From NCBI GenBank assembly GCA_903831935.1, contig CAIKZP010000133.1, positions 1 to 41,428 of the forward strand: 41,428 nucleotides of DNA. The letters run 5' to 3'. Of this stretch, positions 18,291 through 26,766 are shown one piece after another (position 1 is the first letter of the stretch; every line of letters starts with the position of its first letter). Origin of the DNA: an uncultured Bacteroidota bacterium (GTDB lineage Bacteria; Bacteroidota; Bacteroidia; Chitinophagales; Chitinophagaceae). The notes below the pieces were generated by a model. It did not search any database, was not told the origin of the DNA, and saw only the letters and a list, made by a program, of their open reading frames with translations. Position numbers and translations under genes: made by a program.

Positions 18291-18977
18291 ATGAATGCTA
18301 TGCGAAAATATGCGGTAATTGTAGCTGGTGGATCTGGTTTGCGAATGGGCGCAGATAAACCCAAACAATTTTTATTATTACAAGGCAAGCCAATTTTATG
18401 GCATACGTTAAATGCTTTTTTAGCTGCCTTTTCGGATATTTCTATCAAACTCGTATTGCCATTAAATTTCATGAACGAGGGTAAACAATTAGTGGCATCA
18501 TTCAATGAACCCGATAGAATTGAATTAGTTACTGGCGGCGCAACACGTTTTGATTCTGTAAAAAATGGATTAAAAACCATTGACACACCTGGTATTGTTT
18601 TTGTTCACGATGGTGTGCGTTGTTTGGTTTCTAAAGAACTGATTCATCGTTGTTATGAACAGGCTATTGAAAAAGGCAGTGCCATTCCAGCAATTGCAGC
18701 TACTGATAGTATTCGTATTGAAACGGAGCAACAGCAACAATATGTGGTAAATCGCGCGCAAGTTAAAATCATACAAACGCCCCAAACATTTCAAACAGAA
18801 ATTTTATTACCTGCATTTGAAAGGGAGTATCAAATAGAATTTACCGACGAAGCAACAGTGGTGGAAACTTCAGGGCAACAAGTTTTTTTAATTGATGGCG
18901 ATTATCAAAATATAAAAATCACTCGACCGATTGATTTATTTATAGCAGAACAAATTTTGCAAGACAAAACAAATTAA
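18291..18977 (+). CDS. ispD: 2-C-methyl-D-erythritol 4-phosphate cytidylyltransferase
   Basis: IspD, 228 residues, the third step of the MEP pathway to isoprenoids, joining CTP and methylerythritol phosphate. The nucleotide-binding start AVIVAGGSGLRMGADKPKQF matches the GxGxRMxxxxPKQ signature. The central VFVHDGVRCLVS block and the C-terminal TDEATVVE and NIKITRPIDL segments are all family features. An alternative ATG at 18300 would remove three residues; both fit. It lies 18 bases after hldA. No obvious terminator follows, and the next gene starts 51 bases later. Confidence 0.95.
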   Translation: MNAMRKYAVIVAGGSGLRMGADKPKQFLLLQGKPILWHTLNAFLAAFSDISIKLVLPLNFMNEGKQLVASFNEPDRIELVTGGATRFDSVKNGLKTIDTPGIVFVHDGVRCLVSKELIHRCYEQAIEKGSAIPAIAATDSIRIETEQQQQYVVNRAQVKIIQTPQTFQTEILLPAFEREYQIEFTDEATVVETSGQQVFLIDGDYQNIKITRPIDLFIAEQILQDKTN

Positions 18978-19028
18978 AAGTATTTTTCACAACAGTATTT
19001 TGGTATCATTTCTAAATAATAAAAGCAA

Positions 19029-19403
19029 ATGAAAACTAATAAAAAAACGTTGAATGAAATTGATACTTATATTTCAAGTTTCCCATTAATAACACAAAAA
19101 CGTTTATCTGAAATTCGGTTATTGATTAAGCAAGCGGCGCCTGCTGCTGAAGAAATTATTTCGTATCAAATGCCAGCCTATAAACTTCATGGCATGTTGG
19201 TATACTTTGCCGGATATAAAAATCATATTGGGTTTTATCCAACCGCTTCAGGTATTAAACAATTTCAGTTAGAAATTGTTGCTTATAAACATTCAAAAGG
19301 CGCAGTGCAGTTTCCTATTAATGAGCCAATACCTGCAGACTTGGTAGCCAGAATTGTAGCATTTAGAATAAATGAAAACGAATTAAAATCATTAAAAAAA
19401 TAA
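19029..19403 (+). CDS. DUF1801 / YdhG-like protein
   Basis: A 124-residue cytosolic protein of the DUF1801 (YdhG) fold. Recognisable stretches are the N-terminal helical region with IDTYISSFPLITQKRLSEIR, then AEEIISYQMPAYKLHGMLVYFAGYKNHIGFYP in the core sheet, and the KGAVQFPINEPIPADLVARIV block. Some members (Fra/YdhG in Bacillus) are frataxin-like iron-binding proteins, but most are uncharacterised and the iron role should not be assumed here. It is four bases upstream of the amidase gene, so the two are probably transcribed together. Confidence 0.8.
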   Translation: MKTNKKTLNEIDTYISSFPLITQKRLSEIRLLIKQAAPAAEEIISYQMPAYKLHGMLVYFAGYKNHIGFYPTASGIKQFQLEIVAYKHSKGAVQFPINEPIPADLVARIVAFRINENELKSLKK

Positions 19404-19407
19404 TACG

Positions 19408-21009
19408 ATGCAAAGAAGAAATTTTATAAAAAATAGTTCCATTGCTAGTTTAGCACTTACAAGTTTTGGTATTGGATCAAGCAATAAAGCAATAGCTGCT
19501 AATGAGTTGATATCTGCTGATTTTGTTTTAGATGAAATAACCATAGATGGATTGCAAGAAAAAATGCGCTTAGGTTCACTTACGGCTGTTTCATTAACGA
19601 ATATTTATTTAAAACGGATTCAAGAAATAGACAAGTCTGGTCCTGCAATTAATGCAGTGATTGAATTAAATCCTGATGCATTATCAATTGCAGCAACACT
19701 AGACCAAGAAAGAATTGCAGGAAAACTTAGAGGCCCGCTTCATGGCATACCAGTTTTAATAAAAGACAATATTGATAGTGGAGATAAAATGATGACCACC
19801 GCGGGGTCGCTTGCATTAGTTGGAAATAAGGCAAGTAAGGATGCATTTATAATTAAACAACTCAGAGAAGCGGGTGCTGTATTATTGGGTAAAACGAATT
19901 TAAGCGAATGGGCGAATTTTAGATCGTCTAGGTCTACCAGTGGATGGAGTAGTAGGGGGAAGCAAACCAAATGTCCGTATGTATTAGATAGGAATCCTTC
20001 TGGCTCTAGTGCAGGCTCTGGTGCAGCTACTGCAGCAAATCTTTGTACTATTTCTATTGGCACTGAAACGGACGGTTCTATTGTGTCGCCGGCATCTGTG
20101 AATGGGATTGTTGGTATGAAGCCAACTGTTGGTTTATGGAGTCGTTCTGGTATTATACCTATTTCTGCTACGCAAGACACAGCAGGCCCAATGGCAAGAA
20201 CAGTTAGGGATGCGGCAATTTTGTTGGGAGCACTCACTGGCATTGATACTGCAGATAATATTACAAAAGAAAGCCAAGGCAAAAGTTTTACAGACTACAC
20301 AAAATTCCTTGATAAAAATGCACTAAAAGGCAAAAGAATTGGTATTGAAAAATCGCATTTAGAAGGGCATGAAGGAATTGTTGGTTTGTACAATCGAGCA
20401 ATTGAACAAATGAAAGAATTGGGTGCTACAATTGTTGAAGTGGAAATTTTAAAACCATTGTCTAAATTAGGAAACGCAGAGTTTGAAGTGCTTTTGTATG
20501 AATTTAAAGATGGGCTTAATAAATATTTAAGTACAAATAATACAACCACAAAATCATTGCAAGATGTGATTGTTTTTAACAAAAAAAATGAGACAACTGC
20601 TATGCCTTATTTTAAACAAGAAACCTTAATTAAAAGTGATGGCAAATCAGATTTGAATAGCAAAATTTATTTAGATGCGCTGGCTAAAACACTTGCAGTT
20701 AGAAATGTTTTAACTGAAATGATAGATTCAAATAAATTAGATGCTTTATGTGGTGTAACGAATGGCTTGGCCTGTTGTATTGATTTAGCAAATGGAGACT
20801 ACGATACAGGTTTCTCAATTTCTACACCTGCTGCTATTACTGGATTTCCGCATATTACAGTGCCAATGGGGTTTGTACAAGAATTGCCAATTGGTATTTC
20901 GTTTTTTGGAAAAGCATACACAGAGCCTGCGCTAATAGGTATGGCTTATGCTTATGAGCAAGTTTCAAAAAACAGAAAAGCACCAAAATTTATAAAGTCG
21001 ATAATTTAA
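19408..21009 (+). CDS. Exported amidase (amidase signature family)
   Basis: A 533-residue amidase-signature enzyme. The catalytic Ser-cisSer-Lys triad is visible: Lys119 in LIKDNID, the cis-Ser at 200/201 in PSGSSAGSGAA, and the nucleophile Ser224 in GTETDGSIVSPAS. The N-terminus MQRRNFIKNSSIASLAL has a twin-arginine-like motif followed by a hydrophobic stretch and AIAA, so Tat export to the periplasm is likely. Family members hydrolyse amides ranging from simple amides to peptide amides; substrate is not readable. This is not GatA, which is cytosolic and paired with GatB/C. It follows the DUF1801 gene by four bases. Confidence 0.88.
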   Translation: MQRRNFIKNSSIASLALTSFGIGSSNKAIAANELISADFVLDEITIDGLQEKMRLGSLTAVSLTNIYLKRIQEIDKSGPAINAVIELNPDALSIAATLDQERIAGKLRGPLHGIPVLIKDNIDSGDKMMTTAGSLALVGNKASKDAFIIKQLREAGAVLLGKTNLSEWANFRSSRSTSGWSSRGKQTKCPYVLDRNPSGSSAGSGAATAANLCTISIGTETDGSIVSPASVNGIVGMKPTVGLWSRSGIIPISATQDTAGPMARTVRDAAILLGALTGIDTADNITKESQGKSFTDYTKFLDKNALKGKRIGIEKSHLEGHEGIVGLYNRAIEQMKELGATIVEVEILKPLSKLGNAEFEVLLYEFKDGLNKYLSTNNTTTKSLQDVIVFNKKNETTAMPYFKQETLIKSDGKSDLNSKIYLDALAKTLAVRNVLTEMIDSNKLDALCGVTNGLACCIDLANGDYDTGFSISTPAAITGFPHITVPMGFVQELPIGISFFGKAYTEPALIGMAYAYEQVSKNRKAPKFIKSII

Positions 21010-21104
21010 TTGTTTAGGGTTGAAAATTGGTTGTCTAAAAAAAATGGCAATTCATAATAAAATGTAGATTTTTTTATTTATTTTAAATTCTAAACCCAAA
21101 AAAA

Positions 21105-21473
21105 ATGAAAAAAACAAACTTAATTTATTGGTCAACCACTATACTTTTTACTGTATTTGATGGACTAATTCCTGCTTTAACATCCAATACACAAATGGCC
21201 ATTGATGGCATTAAACATTTGGGTTATCCAGACCATTTTAGAACGATGCTTACCGTGTTTAAAGTTTTGGGCGCACTTGCACTAATACTTCCTGTTGTTA
21301 AAGGCCGATTAAAAGAATGGGCTTATGCTGGATTTACTTTTAGTTTAATTGCGGCTGCAGTATCAAATACAGTGGTGGAAGGTTTTGGCGGGGCAACTTT
21401 CTTTCCAATTATTGCCTTAGCCGTTTTAGCTGGCTCTTATTTTACGTATCATCAAAAAAACGCTACAACTTAA
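21105..21473 (+). CDS. DoxX-like membrane protein
   Basis: A 122-residue protein with four hydrophobic segments (about residues 5-25, 45-65, 70-90 and 98-115), matching the DoxX/DoxX-like family. Recognisable is GIKHLGYPDHFRTMLTVFKVLGALALILP, a stretch typical of DoxX-like proteins in Bacteroidota. The family sits in the inner membrane and is linked loosely to redox or sulfur metabolism and to oxidative stress in some bacteria; its biochemical role is mostly unknown. It is closed by a strong terminator and precedes the CoA-disulfide reductase gene. Confidence 0.75.
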   Translation: MKKTNLIYWSTTILFTVFDGLIPALTSNTQMAIDGIKHLGYPDHFRTMLTVFKVLGALALILPVVKGRLKEWAYAGFTFSLIAAAVSNTVVEGFGGATFFPIIALAVLAGSYFTYHQKNATT

Positions 21474-21492
21474 AATTCGTTTTATAAGTTCA

Positions 21493-21506
21493 GTAACAAT
21501 TGTTAC
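21493..21506. promoter_or_regulatory. 14-bp perfect palindrome, possible operator
   Basis: GTAACAATTGTTAC reads the same on both strands. It lies between the DoxX gene and the terminator ahead of the CoA-disulfide reductase gene. With no known regulator attached, an operator role is only a suggestion. Confidence 0.3.
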
Positions 21507-21510
21507 AGAT

Positions 21511-21544
21511 AAAGAGCACAAAGAAGTTTTTCTTTGTGCTCTTT
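21511..21544 (+). terminator. Intrinsic terminator after the DoxX-like gene
   Basis: AAAGAGCACAAAGA (21511-21524) pairs perfectly with TCTTTGTGCTCTTT (21531-21544). The outer A:T pairs make it potentially bidirectional. The CoA-disulfide reductase gene starts 21 bases later. Confidence 0.85.
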
Positions 21545-21565
21545 AATTATCAATATACTTGAGTT

Positions 21566-23218
21566 ATGAAATACATCATAGTAGGAGCAGTTGCAGGTGG
21601 TGCTAGTACCGCTGCAAGACTAAGAAGAATGGATGAGTTAGCAGAGATTCTAATTTTTGAAAAAGGGGCTTATATATCTTACGCAAACTGTGGACTGCCT
21701 TATTATATTGGCGATGTAATAAAAGATAGAAATAAATTATTTGTTCAAACTGCGGCATCTTTTAATAGGCGTTTTAATATTGATGTACGCGTTTCTACAG
21801 AAGTGCTTGCAATAGATGCAATTGCTAAAACCATCAGTGCAAAAAATCTAATCACAGGTGAAACATACGAAGAGACTTACGATAAATTAGTGCTTTCTCC
21901 TGGTGCAGAGCCCATTAAACCGCCATTGCCTGGTATTAACCTTCCTGGTATTTTTACTTTAAGAAATGTTACAGATACCGACCAAATTAAAAATTTTGTA
22001 AATGCCCATCATTTAGGCAAAGCCGTGGTAATTGGTGGTGGGTTTATTGGATTAGAAATGGCTGAAAATTTGCAGCAATTAGGCATGCAAGTAAGCATTA
22101 TTGAAATGGGTAATCAAATTTTAGCACCGCTTGATTTTCCTATTGCAGCCATTGTTCAACAGCATATAAGATTGAAAGGGGTTGATTTGCGTTTAAAAAC
22201 TGCTGTGTCGGGTTTTGAACAAACCGATAATGGCATTAAAGTATTGTTTAAAGAGGGAGAAGCAATTTATGCCGATGTAGTAATATTATCAATTGGTGTT
22301 AAACCAGACACTAAGCTTGCATTAGCTGCTGGTTTGGAATTAGGTCCTGCAAAAGGAATTTTTGTGAATGAATATTTACAAACTTCAAATCCTGCTATTT
22401 ATGCGGTAGGAGATGCTATAGAATTTGCCAATCCAATTACAGGGCAATCTATGAGTACTTATTTAGCAGGTCCTGCTAATAAACAAGGTAGAATTTGTGC
22501 AAATAATATAGTGCTTGGTAATCAACAAAAATACAATGGCGCAATTAACACCGCAATAGTTAAAGTATTTGATATGACAGTGGCTACTGCAGGTACTGCG
22601 TCTAAACATTTAAAAATGGCCAATATTAATCATATTGTTTCTACTAATCATAGTGGATCACATGCAGGGTATTATCCTGGTGCAAAACAAATGGCCATTC
22701 AAATTGCATTTTCTCCCGAAGATGGGCGTTTATATAGTGCACAGATTGCAGGATATGATGGGGTAGATAAACGTATTGATATTATGGCTTCTGTTATAAA
22801 ACGTGCAAGTACTATTTATGAATTGGCAGAATTTGAACATGCCTACGCTCCGCCATATTCAAGTGCAAAAGATCCTGTAAATATGGCTGGATATGTTGCT
22901 GAGAATATTTTATTAAATCGATTAAAAGTTTTTTATTGGAATGATGTGGCCAACTTGCCGGTTGATAGTTTCTTGTTAGATGTAAGAACTGTTGCAGAAT
23001 ATGATGCGGGTAAAATTGCAGGAGCAGTTAATATTCCAGTAGATGATATTCGTGCACGCATGCATGAATTGCCAAAAGATACAACCATTTATATTTATTG
23101 CGAAGCAGGCTTAAGGGGATATTTGGCGCATAGAATATTACGCCAACATGGGTTTGAAAATATGTATAATTTATCGGGTGGATATGTTTCTTGGAAAGCA
23201 GCTACTGCAGAATCTTAA
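21566..23218 (+). CDS. CoA-disulfide reductase / NADH oxidase-like with C-terminal rhodanese domain
   Basis: A 550-residue two-domain flavoprotein. The FAD site GAVAGGAS starts at residue 7, and the redox Cys42 sits in SYANCGLPYYIG, the single-cysteine motif of CoA-disulfide and persulfide reductases. The NAD-binding GGGFIGLEMAE follows at about residue 156, and the second FAD motif at YAVGDAIE. The C-terminal 95 residues form a rhodanese domain with Cys512 in CEAGLRGY. Such CoADR-Rhd fusions are known to reduce CoA-disulfide, polysulfide or persulfide with NAD(P)H. Its stop overlaps the stop of the convergent GMC gene by two bases. Confidence 0.9.
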   Translation: MKYIIVGAVAGGASTAARLRRMDELAEILIFEKGAYISYANCGLPYYIGDVIKDRNKLFVQTAASFNRRFNIDVRVSTEVLAIDAIAKTISAKNLITGETYEETYDKLVLSPGAEPIKPPLPGINLPGIFTLRNVTDTDQIKNFVNAHHLGKAVVIGGGFIGLEMAENLQQLGMQVSIIEMGNQILAPLDFPIAAIVQQHIRLKGVDLRLKTAVSGFEQTDNGIKVLFKEGEAIYADVVILSIGVKPDTKLALAAGLELGPAKGIFVNEYLQTSNPAIYAVGDAIEFANPITGQSMSTYLAGPANKQGRICANNIVLGNQQKYNGAINTAIVKVFDMTVATAGTASKHLKMANINHIVSTNHSGSHAGYYPGAKQMAIQIAFSPEDGRLYSAQIAGYDGVDKRIDIMASVIKRASTIYELAEFEHAYAPPYSSAKDPVNMAGYVAENILLNRLKVFYWNDVANLPVDSFLLDVRTVAEYDAGKIAGAVNIPVDDIRARMHELPKDTTIYIYCEAGLRGYLAHRILRQHGFENMYNLSGGYVSWKAATAES

Positions 23219-24795
23219 AGCTCATTTTTATTTGGGATTTTACTCATGGCTCTTTCTGCAATTGCAGTGATGCTCAAGCTAGGATTAACGCCAGGATTGG
23301 CCGATACCATGCTTCCATCACAAATAAGCATATTGGTGTAATTGAATACATGGTTGTTTTTATCAATCACACCTTCGGAAGCATCTTTTCCCATACAAGC
23401 ACCTCCCAAAATATGCGCGGTAGTTGGAATGCCTAATAAGGTTTCGGTATGCGTAACCATTGCTTTTCCATTAATAATTTTTTCTACTTTATGTGCTAAT
23501 TCTTGTGCTATAGGATTAAAAGCAGTAGGCGCATTGCCGATTTCTAGTTTCGTTTTTAATCGCCCAAAACCAGTTCTTTTAAAACTCAAACTGGAGTCTT
23601 TACTTTCCATGTATAGCAATATATGAGATCGCTTACTCCAGTCATCAATAAAATAAGTTTTTAAATAATCGATGGGGTGCAGTACAAACTCTTTACACAT
23701 TTTATAAAATCTATTTACAATATTGGGTCCTTGAACCATGGGCGCCATGAAGAGTCTCCAAAAACCAGATCCTTCAGAATATTTAACTGGTTCAATGTGT
23801 CGGCTTTCATCAATTTTAATGATAGAGCCAATGGCTATTCCTTCTGAAAAAGAAACATCATCTTGTGTGGTAACAGCAATTAAACTTTCTGAATTGGTGC
23901 GAATGCCAGAACCCAAAGTGTTCGATAAATTGGGTAATGAACTTTCTTTTAATTTGAGTAATAAATTCATAGTTCCCAAAACACCGCCAGAAAAAATAAC
24001 TGCTTTTGATTTTATGGTAGTTTTTTTCTTGAATAATTTTAAAGAATCTTGGAAAGTAATTTCATATCCTTCGCTGCCATCATGGTTAATTGGCAATACA
24101 TTTACAACTTCTTTTTCTGCAATAATTTCAGTGCCCAATTGTTGGGCTAAATACAAATAATTTTTATCGAGTGTATTTTTTGCATTGTACCTGCATCCAA
24201 TCATACAACCTCCACATAAAATACAACCCGTTCTGTCTGGCCCTTTTCCATTGAAATAAGGATCAGGTACGGTTACATTAGGTTGGCCAAAATACACTGC
24301 TACATTTGTTTTTTCGAATGCATCTTCTTTGCCAATTTCTTTGGCAAGCGTTTGCATTACCTTATCACTTCGGCTCATATAAGGATGCATTGAAGCGCCC
24401 AACATTTTTTCTGCTGTATGATAAAATGGTTGCAAGGTGTTTTCCCAGTCTTCTAATCCTTTCCAATGTCCAGTATTGTAAAATTCCGATTTAGGAACAG
24501 GTAATGTATTTGCGTAAACAACAGAACCACCGCCAACTGCAACGCCACTTAAAACGGCTACATGTCTATAAAAAGTTAATTTGAATAAGCCTTGTAATCC
24601 AAAACTTGGTAGCCAAAGCCATTTTCGTAAGTTCCAGTTTGTTTTTGGAAAATCACTAGGGTGGTTAAACCATTTACCTTTTTCTATTACCAATACTTTA
24701 TACCCTTTTTCGGCAAGTCGGAGCGCCGATACAGATCCGCCAAATCCACTGCCGATAATGGTGTAATCGTAATCGTAGTTATTAGAAAGGCTCAT
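23215..24795 (-). CDS. GMC-family FAD oxidoreductase with CxxCxxCxxxC motif
   Basis: A 526-residue flavoprotein related to cholesterol oxidase-like GMC enzymes. The Rossmann motif GSGFGG is at residues 15-20, and the GMC signature region around GVAVGGGSVVYANT at 84-97. The C-terminus has ILGGACMGKDASEGVIDKN and the NPGVNPSLSITAIAERA block with the active-site region. The ATG at 24795 gives MSLSNNYDYDYTIIG; a longer frame exists upstream but its extra 24 residues look non-native. Unusual for classic GMC enzymes, Cys191, 194, 197 and 201 form CxxCxxCxxxC, a ferredoxin-like spacing. Substrate unknown; oxidation of an alcohol or sterol-like compound is the family expectation. Confidence 0.85.
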   Translation of the reverse strand: MSLSNNYDYDYTIIGSGFGGSVSALRLAEKGYKVLVIEKGKWFNHPSDFPKTNWNLRKWLWLPSFGLQGLFKLTFYRHVAVLSGVAVGGGSVVYANTLPVPKSEFYNTGHWKGLEDWENTLQPFYHTAEKMLGASMHPYMSRSDKVMQTLAKEIGKEDAFEKTNVAVYFGQPNVTVPDPYFNGKGPDRTGCILCGGCMIGCRYNAKNTLDKNYLYLAQQLGTEIIAEKEVVNVLPINHDGSEGYEITFQDSLKLFKKKTTIKSKAVIFSGGVLGTMNLLLKLKESSLPNLSNTLGSGIRTNSESLIAVTTQDDVSFSEGIAIGSIIKIDESRHIEPVKYSEGSGFWRLFMAPMVQGPNIVNRFYKMCKEFVLHPIDYLKTYFIDDWSKRSHILLYMESKDSSLSFKRTGFGRLKTKLEIGNAPTAFNPIAQELAHKVEKIINGKAMVTHTETLLGIPTTAHILGGACMGKDASEGVIDKNNHVFNYTNMLICDGSMVSANPGVNPSLSITAIAERAMSKIPNKNEL

Positions 24796-24953
24796 AATGA
24801 TTTTTTCGGTAATTAAATTTAAGGATTTGAATTTGTATTGGCGAATACATTTTTGTTTAAAAAACAAAACACTAACATTTTGAACTTTTAAAATAATTAG
24901 TTGTTATTTTATAGAACTAACATAATCTTTTCTAAAAAATATAAAATTTAAAT

Positions 24954-25694
24954 ATGAATCTTTCAAATAATAAAATATTAATTACTGGTGGTGGATCGGG
25001 CATAGGATTAGGTTTGGCAAAACAATTTCTTGCAGAAAACAATACGGTAATTGTTTGTGGTAGAAGGGCTTCTGTTTTAGCAGAATTGACAGAACAATTT
25101 CCTGCTATTATTACTAGGGTATGTGATTTATCAATTGCGTCTGAGAGAGAAGCTTTGTATGAGTGGATTTTGGCAGAACACAGTGATTTAAATGTATTGG
25201 TAAACAATGCAGGCATTCAACAATGGATGGATATTGCTGATCCTGATTTTTATTTACGTGCTAAAGAAGAATTGGCAATTAATATTGAAGCGCCTTTACA
25301 TTTAACAGCACTTTTTATTAAACTATCTAATTTAACAACGGTAATTAATACTACTTCAGGATTGAGTTTTACGCCGCTTGCAAAAGTGTCAACTTATTCT
25401 GCGTCAAAAGCTTATTTTCATTCATTTACACTTTCTTTACGTGCTTTATTGGCAACTAGAAATATTGAAGTGATTGAATTGATTCCACCAGCAATCAATA
25501 CAGATTTAGGTGGCAAAGGCATACACGATGCGGCTCCTCCTGTAGCTGAATTTATAACAGCAATTTTTGCGCAACTCAAAGAAGGTAAATCTGAATTGAC
25601 ATATGGTTTTAGTGAAGCAATGACTAAGGCCGGACCAGTTGAATTACAAGCAGCTTTCAATAGAATGAATGCTACTAATTTTCAAGTAAAATAA
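24954..25694 (+). CDS. Short-chain dehydrogenase/reductase, DltE-like
   Basis: A 246-residue classical SDR. The cofactor-binding motif TGGGSGIG is at residues 11-18, NNAG at about 88-91, and the catalytic YSASK has Tyr148 and Lys152, preceded by the Ser in NTTSG. CGRR near residue 37 suggests NADP(H) preference. The sequence resembles the COG3967/DltE-type group, named for teichoic acid esterification in Gram-positives; that role cannot apply to a Gram-negative cell, so the substrate is unknown. It is divergent from the GMC gene across 158 bases. Its stop TAA abuts the convergent hypE stop with no gap. Confidence 0.85.
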   Translation: MNLSNNKILITGGGSGIGLGLAKQFLAENNTVIVCGRRASVLAELTEQFPAIITRVCDLSIASEREALYEWILAEHSDLNVLVNNAGIQQWMDIADPDFYLRAKEELAINIEAPLHLTALFIKLSNLTTVINTTSGLSFTPLAKVSTYSASKAYFHSFTLSLRALLATRNIEVIELIPPAINTDLGGKGIHDAAPPVAEFITAIFAQLKEGKSELTYGFSEAMTKAGPVELQAAFNRMNATNFQVK

Positions 25695-26750
25695 TTAGCA
25701 GATACGGGGTAGTTGTTCGCCGGTTAAATAACCAACAATTCTATGTCCGCCAATACTGCTTTTCATCATGACTTTACCAGGATGTGTGGCAGTTACTTCG
25801 CCTATAATGCAGGCGTTAATGCCATTGGCATCTTTATGCAATAGTTCAATGGCAGCATCTGCAGCATCTGCAGCTACAATAGCCACAAATAATCCTTCAT
25901 TGGCTACATACAGTGGGTCTAGCCCTAACATTTCACAAGCGCCTTCTACTTGTTCATCCATAGGAATTAAGGACTGTTCTATTACAAATCCAAGTTTTCT
26001 TAATTCGGCAAGTTCGTTTAGTACAGATGCTAATCCACCTCGTGTTGGATCGCGTAAAAATTTAATTTTATTTCCGAGTAAATCAAGTAGTAATTTTATT
26101 GTATGATTTAGGTTGATGGTATCACTTACAATATCTGTTTCAAATGTTAATCCTTGACGTTTACTCATAATAGCAATGCCATGTTGTGCAAGGTTTCCAC
26201 TTAAAATGATTTTATCTCCTACACTAATTCTATTATGGTGGATTGCTGCATTTGGATGAATGATGCCAATACCTGAAGTATTAATAAAAATTTGATCACC
26301 TTTTCCTTTCTCTACTACTTTGGTGTCTCCGGTTACAATACTTACACCTGATTTATTTACAGCTTGTTTAATGCCATTTAAAATAGTCCAAAATGCTTCC
26401 ATACTTAATCCCTCTTCAATAATAAAACTGAGGGATAAATATTTTGCTGCAGCGCCACACATGGCTAAATCATTAACAGTGCCGTAAATAGCTAGTTCTC
26501 CAATATTTCCTCCAGGAAAAAAAATAGGTGATATCACATAACTGTCTGTGCTAAATGCTGTTCGGCCATTTAGTTCAAAACTTGCACCATCATGCTGTTG
26601 GTCGAGTAGTTCGTTTTTAAGCACATCAAAAACACCACTTTGCAATAAGCGATGTGTTAGAAGGCCGCCACTGCCATGACCGAGCGTTATTACATCAAAA
26701 TCAAATTTTGGCATGGGGCAGGATAGTTGAAATGTAGTAGTATCAGTCAA
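25695..26750 (-). CDS. hypE: Hydrogenase maturation protein HypE (carbamoyl dehydratase)
   Basis: HypE, 351 residues, accepts a carbamoyl group from HypF on its C-terminal cysteine and dehydrates it with ATP to the thiocyanate that supplies cyanide to the Fe centre. The C-terminus is LPRIC with Cys351 last, exactly as required. The N-terminal ATP-binding part shows LGHGSGGLLTHRLL, and DGASFELNGRTAFSTDSYVISP and GDTKVVEKGKGDQIFINTSGIG are classic PurM/HypE blocks. An internal ATG at 26714 (MPKFDFDV) is an alternative start. It is last in the leftward hypABFCDE operon, 16 bases after hypD. Confidence 0.97.
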   Translation of the reverse strand: MTDTTTFQLSCPMPKFDFDVITLGHGSGGLLTHRLLQSGVFDVLKNELLDQQHDGASFELNGRTAFSTDSYVISPIFFPGGNIGELAIYGTVNDLAMCGAAAKYLSLSFIIEEGLSMEAFWTILNGIKQAVNKSGVSIVTGDTKVVEKGKGDQIFINTSGIGIIHPNAAIHHNRISVGDKIILSGNLAQHGIAIMSKRQGLTFETDIVSDTINLNHTIKLLLDLLGNKIKFLRDPTRGGLASVLNELAELRKLGFVIEQSLIPMDEQVEGACEMLGLDPLYVANEGLFVAIVAADAADAAIELLHKDANGINACIIGEVTATHPGKVMMKSSIGGHRIVGYLTGEQLPRIC

Positions 26751-26766
26751 GGGATTTTTTTTTAAA

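Noticed and set aside
23738-24160. Rightward frames opposite the GMC gene (also 23191-23626, 24306-24766)
   Set aside because: Antisense shadows; the leftward frame carries full FAD and GMC motifs.
24851-24869. TTTTGTTT/AAACAAAA inverted repeat in the GMC-SDR intergenic region
   Set aside because: Simple A/T composition with no conserved half-site; could be chance.
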